64,000 nucleotides of DNA, taken from positions 62,001 to 126,000 of the forward strand of contig JADANN010000179.1 of assembly GCA_018806985.1 (NCBI GenBank). Direction: 5' to 3'. Positions within the stretch are counted from its first letter, which is position 1. Each line of letters starts with the position of its first letter. The notes below the pieces were generated by a model that had not been told where the DNA came from, searched no databases, and saw only the letters and a program-made list of their open reading frames with translations. The DNA comes from Angiostrongylus vasorum (Eukaryota > Nematoda > Chromadorea > Rhabditida > Metastrongylidae). The position numbers were made by a program, and so were the translations under genes. Positions 1 through 10,299 of this stretch are shown piece by piece.

Positions 1-54
1 GATATACAGCTATGATTCCGATATCTTAATTTTTATTTACTGTCTACTGCTTTT

Positions 55-180
55 TCAAAACAGGGTACGATGTGCACTGCAACTACAAGGATGCTGAGAT
101 ATGAGCTAAACCCAGAACTCAGTCGAGCTTCGCGGTCGTGACTACCTTTTACCGATGGCTCACGTGCTATGATTATGATT
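55..180 (-). repeat. Degenerate family B element at the window start
   Basis: AACAGGGTACGATGTGCACT, AAGGATGCTGAGATATGAG and GATGGCTCACGTGCTATGAT correspond to the variant copies at 35.7 and 48.2 kb. Confidence 0.5.
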
Positions 181-358
181 GCGATGAAGAATAGTAGTAG
201 AATGTTATCACCAGCCTATGGTATGCCTTTCATGACACTTTTCAAGGAATACTAAACGACATATTAATACATATCAAAAGGAATCCTTTACAGTATTGTG
301 CACCGAGACGCCAAGACTACCCCAAAAACTGACTACCGTCATAAAAAACGTTACTCAC

Positions 359-544
359 CAGCCGTAGAAGTTCGTCCATGACGGTTTCAGACAGAATGAT
401 GCCACTGGATGAAATCATTACGCCTGACTTCTCTTGCATGGAATCAGATATAAGTCCTTCATCTAGCACTTCTGACTTGACTTCAAATTCGGGTGAAATG
501 TCACCTCCCAGAAGGCATGGCTTCTTTTGGAATGTTCCCTCTCG
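359..544 (-). CDS. Unrecognised 62-codon internal exon
   Basis: On the minus strand the acceptor TAGTTTAG precedes REGTFQKKPCLLGGDISPEF; the frame continues EVKSEVLDEGLISDSMQEKS and ends VMDELLRL at a GTGAGT donor (358). Phase 0 at both ends and a soluble, acidic composition support a real exon. I do not recognise the family. It lies downstream of the other minus-strand exons, so it could be a late exon of one of those genes. Confidence 0.5.
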
Positions 545-887
545 CTAAACTATTCTCAAATCTCGGTCAATCCTTTAGTATTTTTTTAATTACAATCTTT
601 ATAAACAATTCGAATGTTTGCATATATATCCCCGAACATCAATACGCTTCAAAAATCCTTCGAGCAACATTTCCAATCTACATCATGTTACAAACTCAAC
701 TGTGTAGTAGTCCAAAGTGCAGAACGATAAAAAGCAATAGTTGCAAAATTTTCGCCTCAAACAAAAACTTGCAAGTATTATAACGACAAATACAGCATCC
801 AAAATACCGTCATAAGTTCTAGTAAACAGTTTTCTTCGCAAAACATATGGATTGATTGAAATTAAAGACATTCACCATCCGTATTTC

Positions 888-1000
888 TGCTAAGTGACTG
901 ATGTAGGCATCAGGAAGATCGCAATTCGTCCTGATCGCGCACCACAGCTGCCGATGGATTTCTTCCCAGAAGGACACGAAAGGCATAATGCTTTTGCTAT
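888..1000 (-). CDS. Possible minus-strand exon
   Basis: One frame reads IMPFVSFWEEIHRQLWCAIR and TNCDLPDAYISHLAEIRM, ending at a GTGAATG donor. A second frame here is also open (YAFRVLLGRNPSAAVVRDQD), so the reading is not settled. No family recognised. Confidence 0.25.
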
Positions 1001-1639
1001 GCTCTTTTTTAGTTTGTGCACAGAACTTAACCAAACCTAGCTCACGCTGGCTCTATCATGGCATAATTCTACTCTCTGCTGAAGTTCGGGATAGGAGCGT
1101 CGAAAAAAAGTTGTTCCCATCTCCAAAAAACATCCCCTGCTGCTTGAATATTGCGAAAAAAGTGGGGACGAGAAAGCATAACGACTCTAAGCTCATGCTA
1201 GAATGAGAAATTCCTAGCGATAACTGACCTCTTTTTTGAATTGTTCAAAAATGGCAATGTGTTTCGGTTCCTCAATGCTGCTTTGTTTTTGTAACGCCGA
1301 ATCCACGAATGATAAAGGATACCCAGAACTGTAATGTTCTTATTTTTGATGAGTTACGCTAGCGATGGCAGCGACTCCGACAATAATTCATAAATAATGG
1401 ATTTTTAATAATTTATTCCCACTGTTTTTATTGATGAGTAAACATGAGGCTGTTTGTTATTACAGCATCTATTGACATAGAATAGCTGAAGTTTCGGCCG
1501 TTTCGCCTTCTTCAGAGCGTAGAGAGATCAAAATGGCATGGAATCTAGTCAGCCAAACACTTTCATAACCTCAGTAGACAAAAGACGAAACATAAATTTC
1601 CGTCCGCGTAATAAACAACTTTTAAACACCCATCATTTC

Positions 1640-1870
1640 AAACCCGTAGACGGGTGATTGCTGACAACAACTATAAAACAGCTGAAAGAAGGACGAAACG
1701 GAGGACCCCTCATGGTGTGGTGGTTAACATTGTTAGGCCCAGAAAGGGTAATAGCGTTTTCGTTCCCCCACCGCACGCACCTGCGGTCCAGAGTTTTGCA
1801 AATATCTCAGCATCATCGTGGTTATATTTCACATTAGACCCCACCATAAAAAAAAGAATGGACAGTAAAT
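1640..1870 (+). repeat. Family B SINE-like element inside the fold-back structure
   Basis: TCATGGTGTGGTGG (A box-like) and GCGTTTTCGTTCCC (B box-like), then TTTTGCAAATATCTCAGCAT. It lies in the loop of the 1490-2352 inverted repeat. Confidence 0.75.
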
Positions 1871-1897
1871 AGAAAGTGACTCATCGTTTTGCTCTTT

Positions 1898-2192
1898 GTA
1901 AGTCTTCTGGTTATTTGGTAGAGACTTGCCACACAGAGTATTACAGAGGCGAGAAGTGTGCCTGGCTCAGTTCAAAAAAATTAGCCTGAGGTATGGCACT
2001 AGGTGGTAGTGATCACAAGACACTTGGATAGATTCCAAGACTACAAAAAATGAACCACTAGGCGGAGTGTCTTGTGATCACGCGTGACCTAGCAACAATC
2101 CTAAGGCTGATTCTTTGACCTGAGTCAGGCATGCTCCTTGCCCATGCAAGACTCTGTCCGGCTGATCTCCACCAAATAACTGGAAGACTTAT
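1898..2192. mobile_element. MITE-like element with 25-bp terminal inverted repeats
   Basis: GTAAGTCTTCTGGTTATTTG (from 1898) pairs with CCAAATAACTGGAAGACTTA (ending 2192), about 22 of 25 matching. A second inner inverted pair centres on GTGATCACAAGACAC (2009-2023) and GTGTCTTGTGATCAC (2067-2081). No coding capacity. Confidence 0.65.
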
Positions 2193-2364
2193 AAAGAAAA
2201 AAACGGTGTCTGTTCAAGGGAAGCTGTTTACTATGCGAATAAACATTCCTCTATTATGTTTTATCCGCTGAGGTTATGAAAGTGTTTGGCTGAGTAAATT
2301 CCATGTCAGTTTGAGCTATCCAGGATCTGAAGAAGGCGAAACTGCCGTAACCTCAGCTTATGGA

Positions 2365-2662
2365 TACTTTGGTACTTGGATTTTCGGTCCTGGAATCCTG
2401 AGCATCGTCACCACCACTGCCAGTCGCCGCCCTTGTGGATCAGAGGGGGGATATGCCACCATGCGACCAGTTTGATACCACGACGGTGGTGGATCCCGGT
2501 ATTGGTTTACTCTTAACTGGGTTTCCTGATGGAAACGCCAGAACCCTTTTCAGTTTGGCGAGATCCTCTTGGGAGGATGAATCCCTCCGCTGTACAACGC
2601 AGCCCGACAGCCAGGAACACCTCCCTACCCACGATGAGGCGGTAAACCATTGGGATAAACGT
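2365..2662 (-). repeat. Family C repeat
   Basis: Reverse-oriented; GTGGATCAGAGGGGGGATAT, ACGGTGGTGGATCCCGGTAT and the TACCCACGATGAGGCGG end. No tRNA-like promoter seen. Confidence 0.8.
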
Positions 2663-3149
2663 CAGCTATTGTGTGCTAATAAATGCTGTAATACCAATAC
2701 CGTGTTTGCTTATCAAGAAAAACAATGAATTATTGATCAATGCCCAGTTTAAAAAGAATGTCGGTCTTGGGAGCAGCTTCTTCTCAGGTGAAAGAGGTGT
2801 GGATTATAATCTAACTAGAGTCAAACTTTTATAGGTTTCATCTAGATCATCTGTACAAGAAATTTACAAGATTTTCAAAGTCACCTCAATTCTGCTTCCT
2901 GATTCAAGAACCTCATCTCTTCATAGAATTGCCACTTGGAACTGTGATGTTCGAACATTTTATTTTCACGAGTGAACTGATCACGTAGTTGCTTCATTTT
3001 CTTCTTCAGTTGTTGCACTAAATCAACCTATTACTGAAGTTCTGGACAAGAACAAAATTGCTATAAATTTCATGTCCCAATATTCTATCCCTGGGACATA
3101 AATCCACATGCTTCAAATGAACGACATTAGTGTAGCTTATGAGTTAAGG

Positions 3150-3383
3150 GAACAATATAATGGCAGTGTTAACTTTTTTATTTTCTGCCTACCACAATTT
3201 TTACGGCAGGGTATTATGCGAAATACAACCACAACGGTGCTGAGATATTTGCAAAACTGCGGATCGCAGGTGTCTGCGGTGGGGCAACGAACCCGTTATT
3301 ACCTGTTCCCGAGTTTAACTCAGTTCACCACCACACCATGCAGGTCCTTCGTTTCGCTTGTCTCTCAGCTAGTTCTATCGATC
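3150..3383 (-). repeat. Family B element, left half of an inverted pair
   Basis: Runs from the CGGCAGGGTATTATGCGAAA end to CAGCTAGTTCTATCGATC. It abuts an oppositely oriented copy. Confidence 0.8.
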
Positions 3384-3630
3384 AGTTCAATGCCGATGTG
3401 GACTCCCCAGACCAACCACGTTGACGGGTGACTGCTGACGGCAAAGATCAATAGAATTAGCTGAGCGACAGGCGAAATGAAGGACGCGCATGGTGTGGTG
3501 GTGAGCGCGTTACTCCCCGGGAAAGGACAATAGCGCGTTCGTTCCCCCACCGTAGACACCTGCGGTCCGGAGTTTTGCAAAATATCTCAACATCATTAAA
3601 GTTATATCTCAGCATCGTTGTAAATGTAAT
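3384..3630 (+). repeat. Family B element, right half of an inverted pair
   Basis: Begins TTCAATGCCGATGTGGACTC and carries GCATGGTGTGGTGGTGAGCG and GCGTTCGTTCCCCCACCG, then TTTTGCAAAATATCTCA. Confidence 0.8.
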
Positions 3631-4417
3631 GGCAGTTCATGATCTATAGTAACCTGGTTCTGCAGCCTCTTTCATTATATCGTATATTGATAACTACATT
3701 AGCAGCTAGCCTTACAATCTACGACAGTCCATTAGAAGAATATCGACACTTCAGAAGCCTTGAAATTACAGAACGGACCCCAACCTGCATAGCTTCAGTA
3801 CACATTGCTTTCACGCTCACCATGTAATGGCTTAGTGCCTGTGATTCAAAGAAGTTCAAAGCTTTAATAATCAGACGGTTTTAGTTCTCTGTTGCTTCTC
3901 ATTTCGATTGAAAAATAAACACGCTGTTGAAAACTCATGAACGTACTGCCAACACACCTCTTAAAAATTTTTTTAAGAAGTTAGGTGAACGTCCTTTCTG
4001 GGAATTCCATGGTGAGAAACTTTTTTTTGCAATTTTACTCAATATTTCGTAGCTATCCCACCGAATATTTACAACCACATCGCAGATATAAGGTGCTTCT
4101 TAGCCTTATGATGAGATTCCTCATCATTTGCTTCCAAGGTGAGGAATCAGACATTACCGTTTGGAAAACCAACAAGAAGTATATCTAGCCCGGCCGTGTT
4201 GTGCGGATTTGCTGTCAGTCTATTAACAAAACTACTAGTGAAACAAAAATAGAAAGTCTCACTACTGTTCGAAAAGACGAGCTATTCAAATACTGAGAAC
4301 AGTCCAGGCGAGACCCATGATCATATATCTATGCGTCAAACAGATGAGTTGATAAATGATGTATTCGAAACATAGTACTCACGGAATAACCCCCTGATAC
4401 AACACCAGAGTGGAGAA

Positions 4418-4615
4418 CAGATGGCGTAGTGGTTATTGATGCCATCGATCACGAAGAAATGGCTTTGGTTCGACCCCATCCTCAACACTCTCCTGCAGTC
4501 CACATGGAAACGCCTTAGTCCGACTATCTCCAAGATTTCACGGAAAATCGATTCAACCAGCATTCTACGACATTCATAAAAATGAAATTCTCAAACAGCA
4601 GCCGAAACAACACGC
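4418..4615 (+). repeat. Family D SINE, internally deleted
   Basis: ATGGCGTAGTGGTTATTGAT (A box) and TTGGTTCGACCCCATCC (B box), then GCCTTAGTCCGACTATC and AACCAGCATTCTACGACATT. The module shared with family A is absent. Confidence 0.65.
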
Positions 4616-5161
4616 GAAATGTTCGAAGACCATTCATTGGGGTGCGATGAATGATAGGAAAACGAATCGAATGCAATAAGTGCTGGGATTCGCACAGTAG
4701 ATGTGATGACGGGTCATGAAAAATAGGGACAAAATGGTGTAGTAAAATTACGGTCTTTTGTGCAGAAATACTCCTTAATCAAAAACAACGCCGTAAGAGT
4801 TTGAATGGTTAAACTGGTTAGTTTGATTTGTCTCAGTGCTAATAATATCACCTATATCCGTCTTATTCAAATCTATCACCCACAGCAGAAACTAAAAAAA
4901 GGTAAATGACCATCGCTGATGGAATATAAAAAAACACTAGGTCCTGTCAAGATAGTTATGTCGGCACGAGTGACCCGAGGCGTGTCGAAACACTTTGACT
5001 TGCCTCTTCTTTCCTACTGTTTCATTTACCGCGAAGAGCTCTTGCTTTGCTGGGGCTTTTTGTGTTCAATCGACAGTTTTCCTTATCCGGATATACAAGA
5101 GTAGGCCGAGGAAAGCTATTTCATATGAGTGATAAATAACAAAGAGAAGCGGTTTTTAGAA

Positions 5162-5463
5162 CGAGTCTTGTCGTTTTACGGAATCCCACCGCGAAAGATT
5201 GTTGCTGACGATGAAATACTAAGATGTCTACATTGACGTGAGTATGACGGATGTGTTGGCAGTTGTGATTTCTCCGCTCTACAAACACTGGCAAATGAAG
5301 TGCTATGGCGAATCACTGCCTTATTTACTAAGACGGTAACACAGAGACTGTTCCAAGTAGGGTTTACGGTTGATAATTTCACTCCGCTTCGAGAAATTAG
5401 GTGCCTTTCCGAATATGCCAAGGGAGCCGGTTTTGTGTTTACATTAGGTAAAATCTGTTGAGT
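5162..5463 (+). pseudogene. Long open frame broken by one TGA; possible decayed coding region
   Basis: The frame reads RVLSFYGIPPRKIVADDEIL, meets TGA at 5234-5236, then runs on as LANEVLWRITALFTKTVTQR and DNFTPLREIRCLSEYAKGAG to a TAG/TGA end. It contains no Met. An acceptor-like GGTTTTTAG (5158-5159) precedes it, and GTAAAA could be a donor near 5445. Frames this long also occur by chance here, so the call is weak. Confidence 0.2.
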
Positions 5464-5582
5464 CTATGACTGTAGCTATATTCCACACAACCAGCTCTAG
5501 GAATAATAGCTGATATTCATAGCCACCTCTTCACACGAACGTGCAGAAACCCCCTGTCACCAGAAGCACTCCTATTTCACAA

Positions 5583-5880
5583 TGTTAACTTTTTATTTAC
5601 TGCCTATTACAATTTCTAACAGCAGCGTATTATGTGTGATACAACCACATGCTGAGATATTTGAAAACTCTGGACAGAAGGTGTCTACGGTGGGGAACGA
5701 ACGCACTATTACCCTTTCCGGGGGCTAACGCGTTCACCACCACACTATGCGGGTGCTCCGTTTCGCCTGTATCTCAGCTAGTTTTCTATCTACCAGTGCC
5801 ATCAGCAATCATCCGTCAATGGGATTGATCTGGGGAACCTAAATCGGCAAAGAACCCAGTTAAACTAAGGCTGTATTCGG
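5583..5880 (-). repeat. Family B element, with a second partial copy at 5886-5955
   Basis: A full reverse copy is followed directly by another minus-strand 3' end (ATGTTAACTTCTTATTTGC). The two share the AATGTTAACTT start. Confidence 0.75.
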
Positions 5881-6070
5881 AATCACAATGTTAACTTCTT
5901 ATTTGCTGCCTATTACAATTTTTAAGGACAGGGGATTATGTGGGATACCCCTATTTCATTTTGCAGCTCTGAAGCGAAGGTGAACTAGACATGTATGCTA
6001 TTATGAGGAAGCTCGATTAAACCCCCAACATACCGCTTTCTGAATTCTTTTATTACTAAAAAGTAACGAA

Positions 6071-6350
6071 GGGCGCTCGTGGCGCAGTGGTTGGAGGCGC
6101 CACTGCGACACACACGTGAAATCGATCCCCGCGCCCATGGCCCACCAAGCCTTCCATCCCTCCAGGGTCGGCGAATTGGTACCAGACTTGTCTGGGAGCA
6201 TAGCAGCAATGGTTCGATACATCGGTAGGCCATAGCGAGTCATTGTAAAGGCCAGATATGCATTCAATCACTTCCAACAATACTTCGTGAGGTCGAATGC
6301 ATGGCGCATCCCTCATGGATTGATCAACGCGGACAGCTTTATCCCTTTTT
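6071..6350 (+). repeat. Family A SINE (tRNA-derived), near full length
   Basis: Starts GGGCGCTCGTGGCGCAGTGG (A box) and has ATCGATCCCCGCGCCC (B box), then a conserved body ending GGATTGATCAACGC and a TTTATCC-type tail with T-run. This is one of the clearest copies. Confidence 0.85.
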
Positions 6351-6632
6351 AGCCTTCATTAAAACTAACAGGTTGAGAAGTGAACGATAGTGTAAGTGAA
6401 CAAGAAGTGCGATCTAAGTGTGTGCTCACTGGTTCTCTTTATGTACATACATTGTGTAAATCTTACCACCACCTCGTAATCGGTAATTAGTTTTCGAATA
6501 ACAAAACACTCACTTCTATATCTACTGATTTCGCTTTATTGAATGAATCCAGGTCACAAAATCGCGACCAATGTCTTCTAGCCGTATTTCAAAATTTTGT
6601 ACAAAAAAAAGTACATTGTTTGCTAAACGCAC

Positions 6633-6818
6633 GTTCAAAAGTGTATCCCATTGCGTTCATTCGCTGTTGTATCCTATTCCATGCTTCACTGAGATACTGT
6701 CGTTTTTCAGCATCCGAACGAAACACTGCATTCACGTTCCAGAGGTGTGGCTCATCACGATAGCAATGGATCAGCGTCACTTTCGACCGTGCATCCCACT
6801 CTTCACTTGGTACCAGAT
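6633..6818 (-). CDS. MADF-domain exon (partial gene)
   Basis: On the minus strand, the acceptor TACATTGCAG is followed by LVPSEEWDARSKVTLIHCYR, then DEPHLWNVN, EKRQYLSEAWNRIQQRM and GYTFE. The order 'L..CYR..PHLWN...F....EKR...AW..I' is the MADF (Myb/SANT-like in ADF-1) pattern, a DNA-binding domain of transcription regulators. The donor GTGCGT at 6632 follows GAAC. The first codon is split (needs one base from an upstream exon) and the domain's C-terminal third must lie in a further exon, which I could not find. It may or may not belong to the same gene as the other minus-strand exons. Confidence 0.6.
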
Positions 6819-7489
6819 CTGCAATGTAGAAGCATTGTAAAAAAAAAAAAAGTCTACGTTTTTAGGAAACTATGAAAGTAAACAGTTCTCTCCAGATATT
6901 CGTTAGACGACAATAGTGTCCTCGAAAAGAAAAACAGTGCTCCATTTATTGCGACGAAAAATACCACATCCTGTATGAAATATCGGTTATGTTCTGTGGT
7001 CAACGAAGTACTAGACTTCTGCAATGATTCAGCAGTACAATCAAATAATCAGATAGTGCATTGAGTCATGACCAGTCGGTGTTGTGTCTGAATTGCGATG
7101 TAGAATTTTCGAAGCTTGGAACTTAAGGGAAGTGAAGCTTGTGTGCCGACTGCTGACCTGTAACTGCTTTGGTCGTACCGTAATGGGAAAACAGAGTAGT
7201 CAAGAAGCAAGAACGAGGAGATGATGGGGATTCACCAGTCAACAACGATCCTTTTATATCGTTGGGAAATGGACATATTCCACACTGATGTTGCCCTATA
7301 GGTAAAGCGATATTCTAATACTGCCTGACATTGCTGAAAACCTTACAAGTGGGCGGAAGTAAACGTTAAGCAATGTCTACCTTAAGGGCCATAAACAGTA
7401 GTGGACATATGTTGCTTCATAGAAGCTTTTAGTCGACTAGCCAATGTGTTCAGTAGTTTCATCACTAGGATTAACACTGGTATTAGTTT

Positions 7490-7685
7490 TCCATAATGCT
7501 GAGATATTTGCAAAACTCCGCACCGCAGGCGTCTGCGGTGGGGAACGAACGCGCTATTGTCCTTTCCGGGGAGTAACGCGTTCACCACCGCACCATACGG
7601 GTCCTTCGTTTCGCCTGTCTCTCAGCTAGTTATCGATCTTTTGCCATCAGCAATCACCCGTCAACGGGATTGATCTGAGGGAGAT
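7490..7685 (-). repeat. Family B element, left half of an inverted pair
   Basis: Well-kept copy with GCGGTGGGGAACGAACGCGC and CATCAGCAATCACCCGTC. Confidence 0.8.
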
Positions 7686-7689
7686 AGGG

Positions 7690-8030
7690 GAGAAAAGAAT
7701 AGGTAGCAAATAAAAAGGTTAAGATTGCGATTATAACTATAGCCTCAGCTTAACTGGGTTCAATGCCGATTTGGGCTCCCCAGATCAATCCCGTCGACGG
7801 GTGATTGCTGATGGCAAAAAATCGATAGAACTAGCTGAGAGATAGGCGAACGAAGGACCCGCATGGTGGTGGTGAACGCGTTACTTCCCGGAAAGGACAA
7901 TAGCGCGTTCGTTCCCCACCGCAGACACCTGCGGCCCGGAATTTTGCAAATATCTCAGCATTATAGAAGTTATGTTTCGCAACATACCGTGCCGTTAAAA
8001 AAAATAGGCAGCAAATAAAAAGGTTAAAAC
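7690..8030 (+). repeat. Family B element, full length
   Basis: Runs from TTAACTGGGTTCAATGCCG to the GGCAGCAAATAAAAAGGTTA end. The same end motif also sits just before the copy (7697-7720), where a tail piece is attached. Confidence 0.8.
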
Positions 8031-8123
8031 TGGTATTAGTCTCGCGACGATCAATAGACTACGATCCCTTAAAAGGACACAGACAGCGTCAAACTTTTGG
8101 TGTGATGCCCTAACCCACTGTGT

Positions 8124-8276
8124 TTACAGAGAAACCAGCCACAGGTAGCCCACCAAGAATTGCCGTAATGGAAGTTGCTTCCAGATGAAAATATCGAACT
8201 CCTTCCCGGCTTCAGCCGCCTTATCAGCAGGATACCGTACGTGTTTATCAACATAGTTCGACACCCAGAAACCCAT
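8124..8276 (-). CDS. Possible 50-codon small ORF or exon
   Basis: ATG on the minus strand opens MGFWVSNYVDKHVRYPADKA, continuing to AGKEFDIFIWKQLP and a short hydrophobic end before TAA. The composition is protein-like, but no splice acceptor or homologue supports it. Confidence 0.2.
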   Translation of the reverse strand: MGFWVSNYVDKHVRYPADKAAEAGKEFDIFIWKQLPLRQFLVGYLWLVSL

Positions 8277-8778
8277 CCAACATTAAGCGGCAAACCATTA
8301 GAGGGAATTCAATTCACAACATCGGGCGAATTTCGACATTTTCTTTTCTAGAAATTCAGCTAATTGTAAACCAATGTCATCACTGTAAATGGCGAAAGTT
8401 GGTGACTGTCAGTGGTGATAGCCGAGAAGAACCTAACACTTCTGTTTCAAGACATCGCAAAAAAAATCTCAATTAGCAATATTGTTGAAGTAGAAGCAGT
8501 GCTTCAGTCGCACTGTCAAAACGACCTATCCAATACTGACATTAGCAGTATTCTAAGGCACGTACGTGACGTCAGCCCATAAATGAAAAACAGTACTAAA
8601 TATATCTCCACCGTTCAATGCTCTTGTAAGCAAAATTTCCGTATTGACATCAAAGTCCCATCGTAATATTTTACAATGTGATGAAGTTACTTTTCTCGCC
8701 AGAAAAAAAAATCTACCCGTCTTATGCGATTCAGCAGATACATAGCTAATTAAATAATCAAATTACAACCCTGTTCGG

Positions 8779-9150
8779 GCGCTTGTAGCGTAGCGGTTAG
8801 CGCTCCCTGCAATCTACACGTAGTCCCATGCCGCACTCTCAGCAGAACCAATTTCTCTATCGCCTGAGAGACCACAAATTGATAAGATGCTAATGCCTTT
8901 TGCAGCACAAAAAACAACCATTCTATAGGTTAGATATGCATTAAATCATCTCTAACGACGCTTAATGATCCACAAATTGACAAGAGGCTCGTCTTTTAGA
9001 GGACAAAAACAGTGATCTGAGATATCTGTAGCGCTCCTTAAGTCATTCTATAGGTCAAACATGATCCAATCATCTCTAACGATGCTTGATAGAAGTCGAA
9101 TGCATATCGGCAAGGGATTGATTCATGCCGGAGATTCGTCCTTTGTAATA
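8779..9150 (+). repeat. Degenerate family A SINE with internal duplication
   Basis: The head GGGCGCTTGTAGCGTAGCGG is followed by two diverged repeats of the 'CCACAAATTGA...ATCATCTCTAACGA.GCTT' segment, then the usual GGGATTGATTCATGCC end. Confidence 0.6.
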
Positions 9151-9464
9151 CTGTAAGAAGGTAACTATGAGGATAAAATTGCTGAGCGCTTAAACTATAG
9201 ACCACAGTGAAAACATGAAGGAAAAAAAAACGGGCGTAGTATCATAATTGAAGCAACAAAGGTCCTCGATATGACAACAACTAGATGAAATTGAATCAGT
9301 CAGGTGAATCACACAGATGAATCAATAAAGAGAGCTTACACGATAACAGGCCAAGTATAAAAGCTATAAGTACAACTGCTCTGTTGCTGCTCCTATTGAA
9401 TTGGATCCTATCGATTCGGAGTATCGTTCGTCTAAACGCTTACGACCACCGTTTCGTTACTTAC

Positions 9465-9837
9465 CACCACGATCCTCTTCTCTGAGATTTTCTTGCAGTT
9501 TCCTTAGATGTGAACATTATTTCCGTCGCTCTCTTCTTCCCATCTCCTTCCTCTTCTCCTTGCCGGATAAGTCGTTCCAGAATTTCCCTACACTGATTTA
9601 ATGACTCATAAAGTTGGCTCCACAGCGAGAACTGCTCAAGAATAGGAAACTGACACTGACGTTCACTGAGCCAGAAAATATGATTCCGATTTGTTAAATC
9701 TTCTAATCCTAACTGGAAAATGGTTATACAAGTACAATCCGATAGATATTTCTGGAGTAGATCTATGGAATTCGGCCATCGATTCACGTATAGCCTCTGT
9801 TCAGGTCCATATAAATTCCCATTATAGAAGTGGTCCA
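9465..9837 (-). CDS. Exon with weak doublecortin resemblance (partial gene)
   Basis: After the acceptor TTATAAG the frame reads DHFYNGNLYGPEQRLYVNRW and NSIDLLQKYLSD, similar to the 'NGD..G..v.VN.....fd.LL..L' core of doublecortin domains, which bind microtubules. The rest is a charged, helix-like tail (REILERLIRQGEEEGDGKKR) ending at a perfect GTAAGT donor at 9464. The entry phase matches the exon at 10028-10263. The domain call is tentative because the second half of a doublecortin fold is not evident. The next exon must enter needing one base, so the MADF exon is not its direct neighbour. Confidence 0.45.
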
Positions 9838-10027
9838 CTTATAACTTCTTCATATTCATGTGTGTCTAGACTTTTACCTTATTGATCAACAAAGCAAACA
9901 CAACATCCGCTTACTGCTAGAGAGAAACGCCTTACTGCTTAGTCACTTCCTTTTCTGCCACGCTCCAAGTAAAGCCCACCTGAGAAAGAGGACTGATTCT
10001 CAGTGACTTAAGAAAAAAAATAACTAA

Positions 10028-10263
10028 CCCATAAATCCTGTTTTCGGCTTCATTACGATAATCAGTCGACGGATGCGAGCGTTGCCGTGTGAGTCGACGC
10101 TATGCGACGACCTGTTTGTGGCAGTCGATACACACTCGCAGTCTGGTGACTCCGCTGCCGCACATTCTCTCGACGCCGCCCTGCTGCCTCTGCCACAAAC
10201 GACTCCAGAAACATTTGCAGGCCAGTGGGTCTCAACAAACGTCAGCATTCCATTATTCTGCAC
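10028..10263 (-). CDS. Exon upstream of a doublecortin-like exon (partial gene)
   Basis: The open frame runs through ATG (about 10251) with MLTFVETHWPANVSG, a low-complexity region rich in Ala, Ser and Cys, then HGNARIRRLIIVMKPKTGFM, ending in phase 1 at a GTTAGT donor. It is noticeably more GC-rich than its surroundings, as expected of coding sequence. The leftover G joins the next exon in frame as Val. The true 5' end is uncertain: an internal CAAACAG could be an acceptor. Confidence 0.45.
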
Positions 10264-10299
10264 TTGGGGAAGTTGTCAGCTTCCTTCTAGTTGAGTGAA

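Larger units (their letters stand above)
1490..2352. mobile_element. Fold-back structure with about 90-bp inverted arms
   Basis: The left arm (1490-1585) carries TTTCGCCTTCTTCAGAGCG and CAGCCAAACACTTTCATAAC. The right arm (2258-2352) carries their reverse complements (GTTATGAAAGTGTTTGGCTG, GAAGAAGGCGAAACTGCCG). The loop holds a family B element and a smaller MITE-like element. A single related arm occurs at 53415-53510. Confidence 0.65.

Noticed and set aside
5238..5262. A 25-nt intron (GTGAGT...GGCAG) that might remove the TGA at 5234
   Set aside because: Too short to splice, and the TGA lies upstream of its donor so would not be removed.
6071..6140. tRNA gene at the head of a family A copy
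   Set aside because: The head is shared by more than ten dispersed copies followed by the same body, so it is a SINE promoter.
5985..6316. Three overlapping minus-strand ORFs with similar peptides elsewhere in the window
   Set aside because: The peptides recur at 12.3, 24.6, 26.3, 49.6, 55.6, 56.9 and 59.2 kb because all are translations of family A SINEs.
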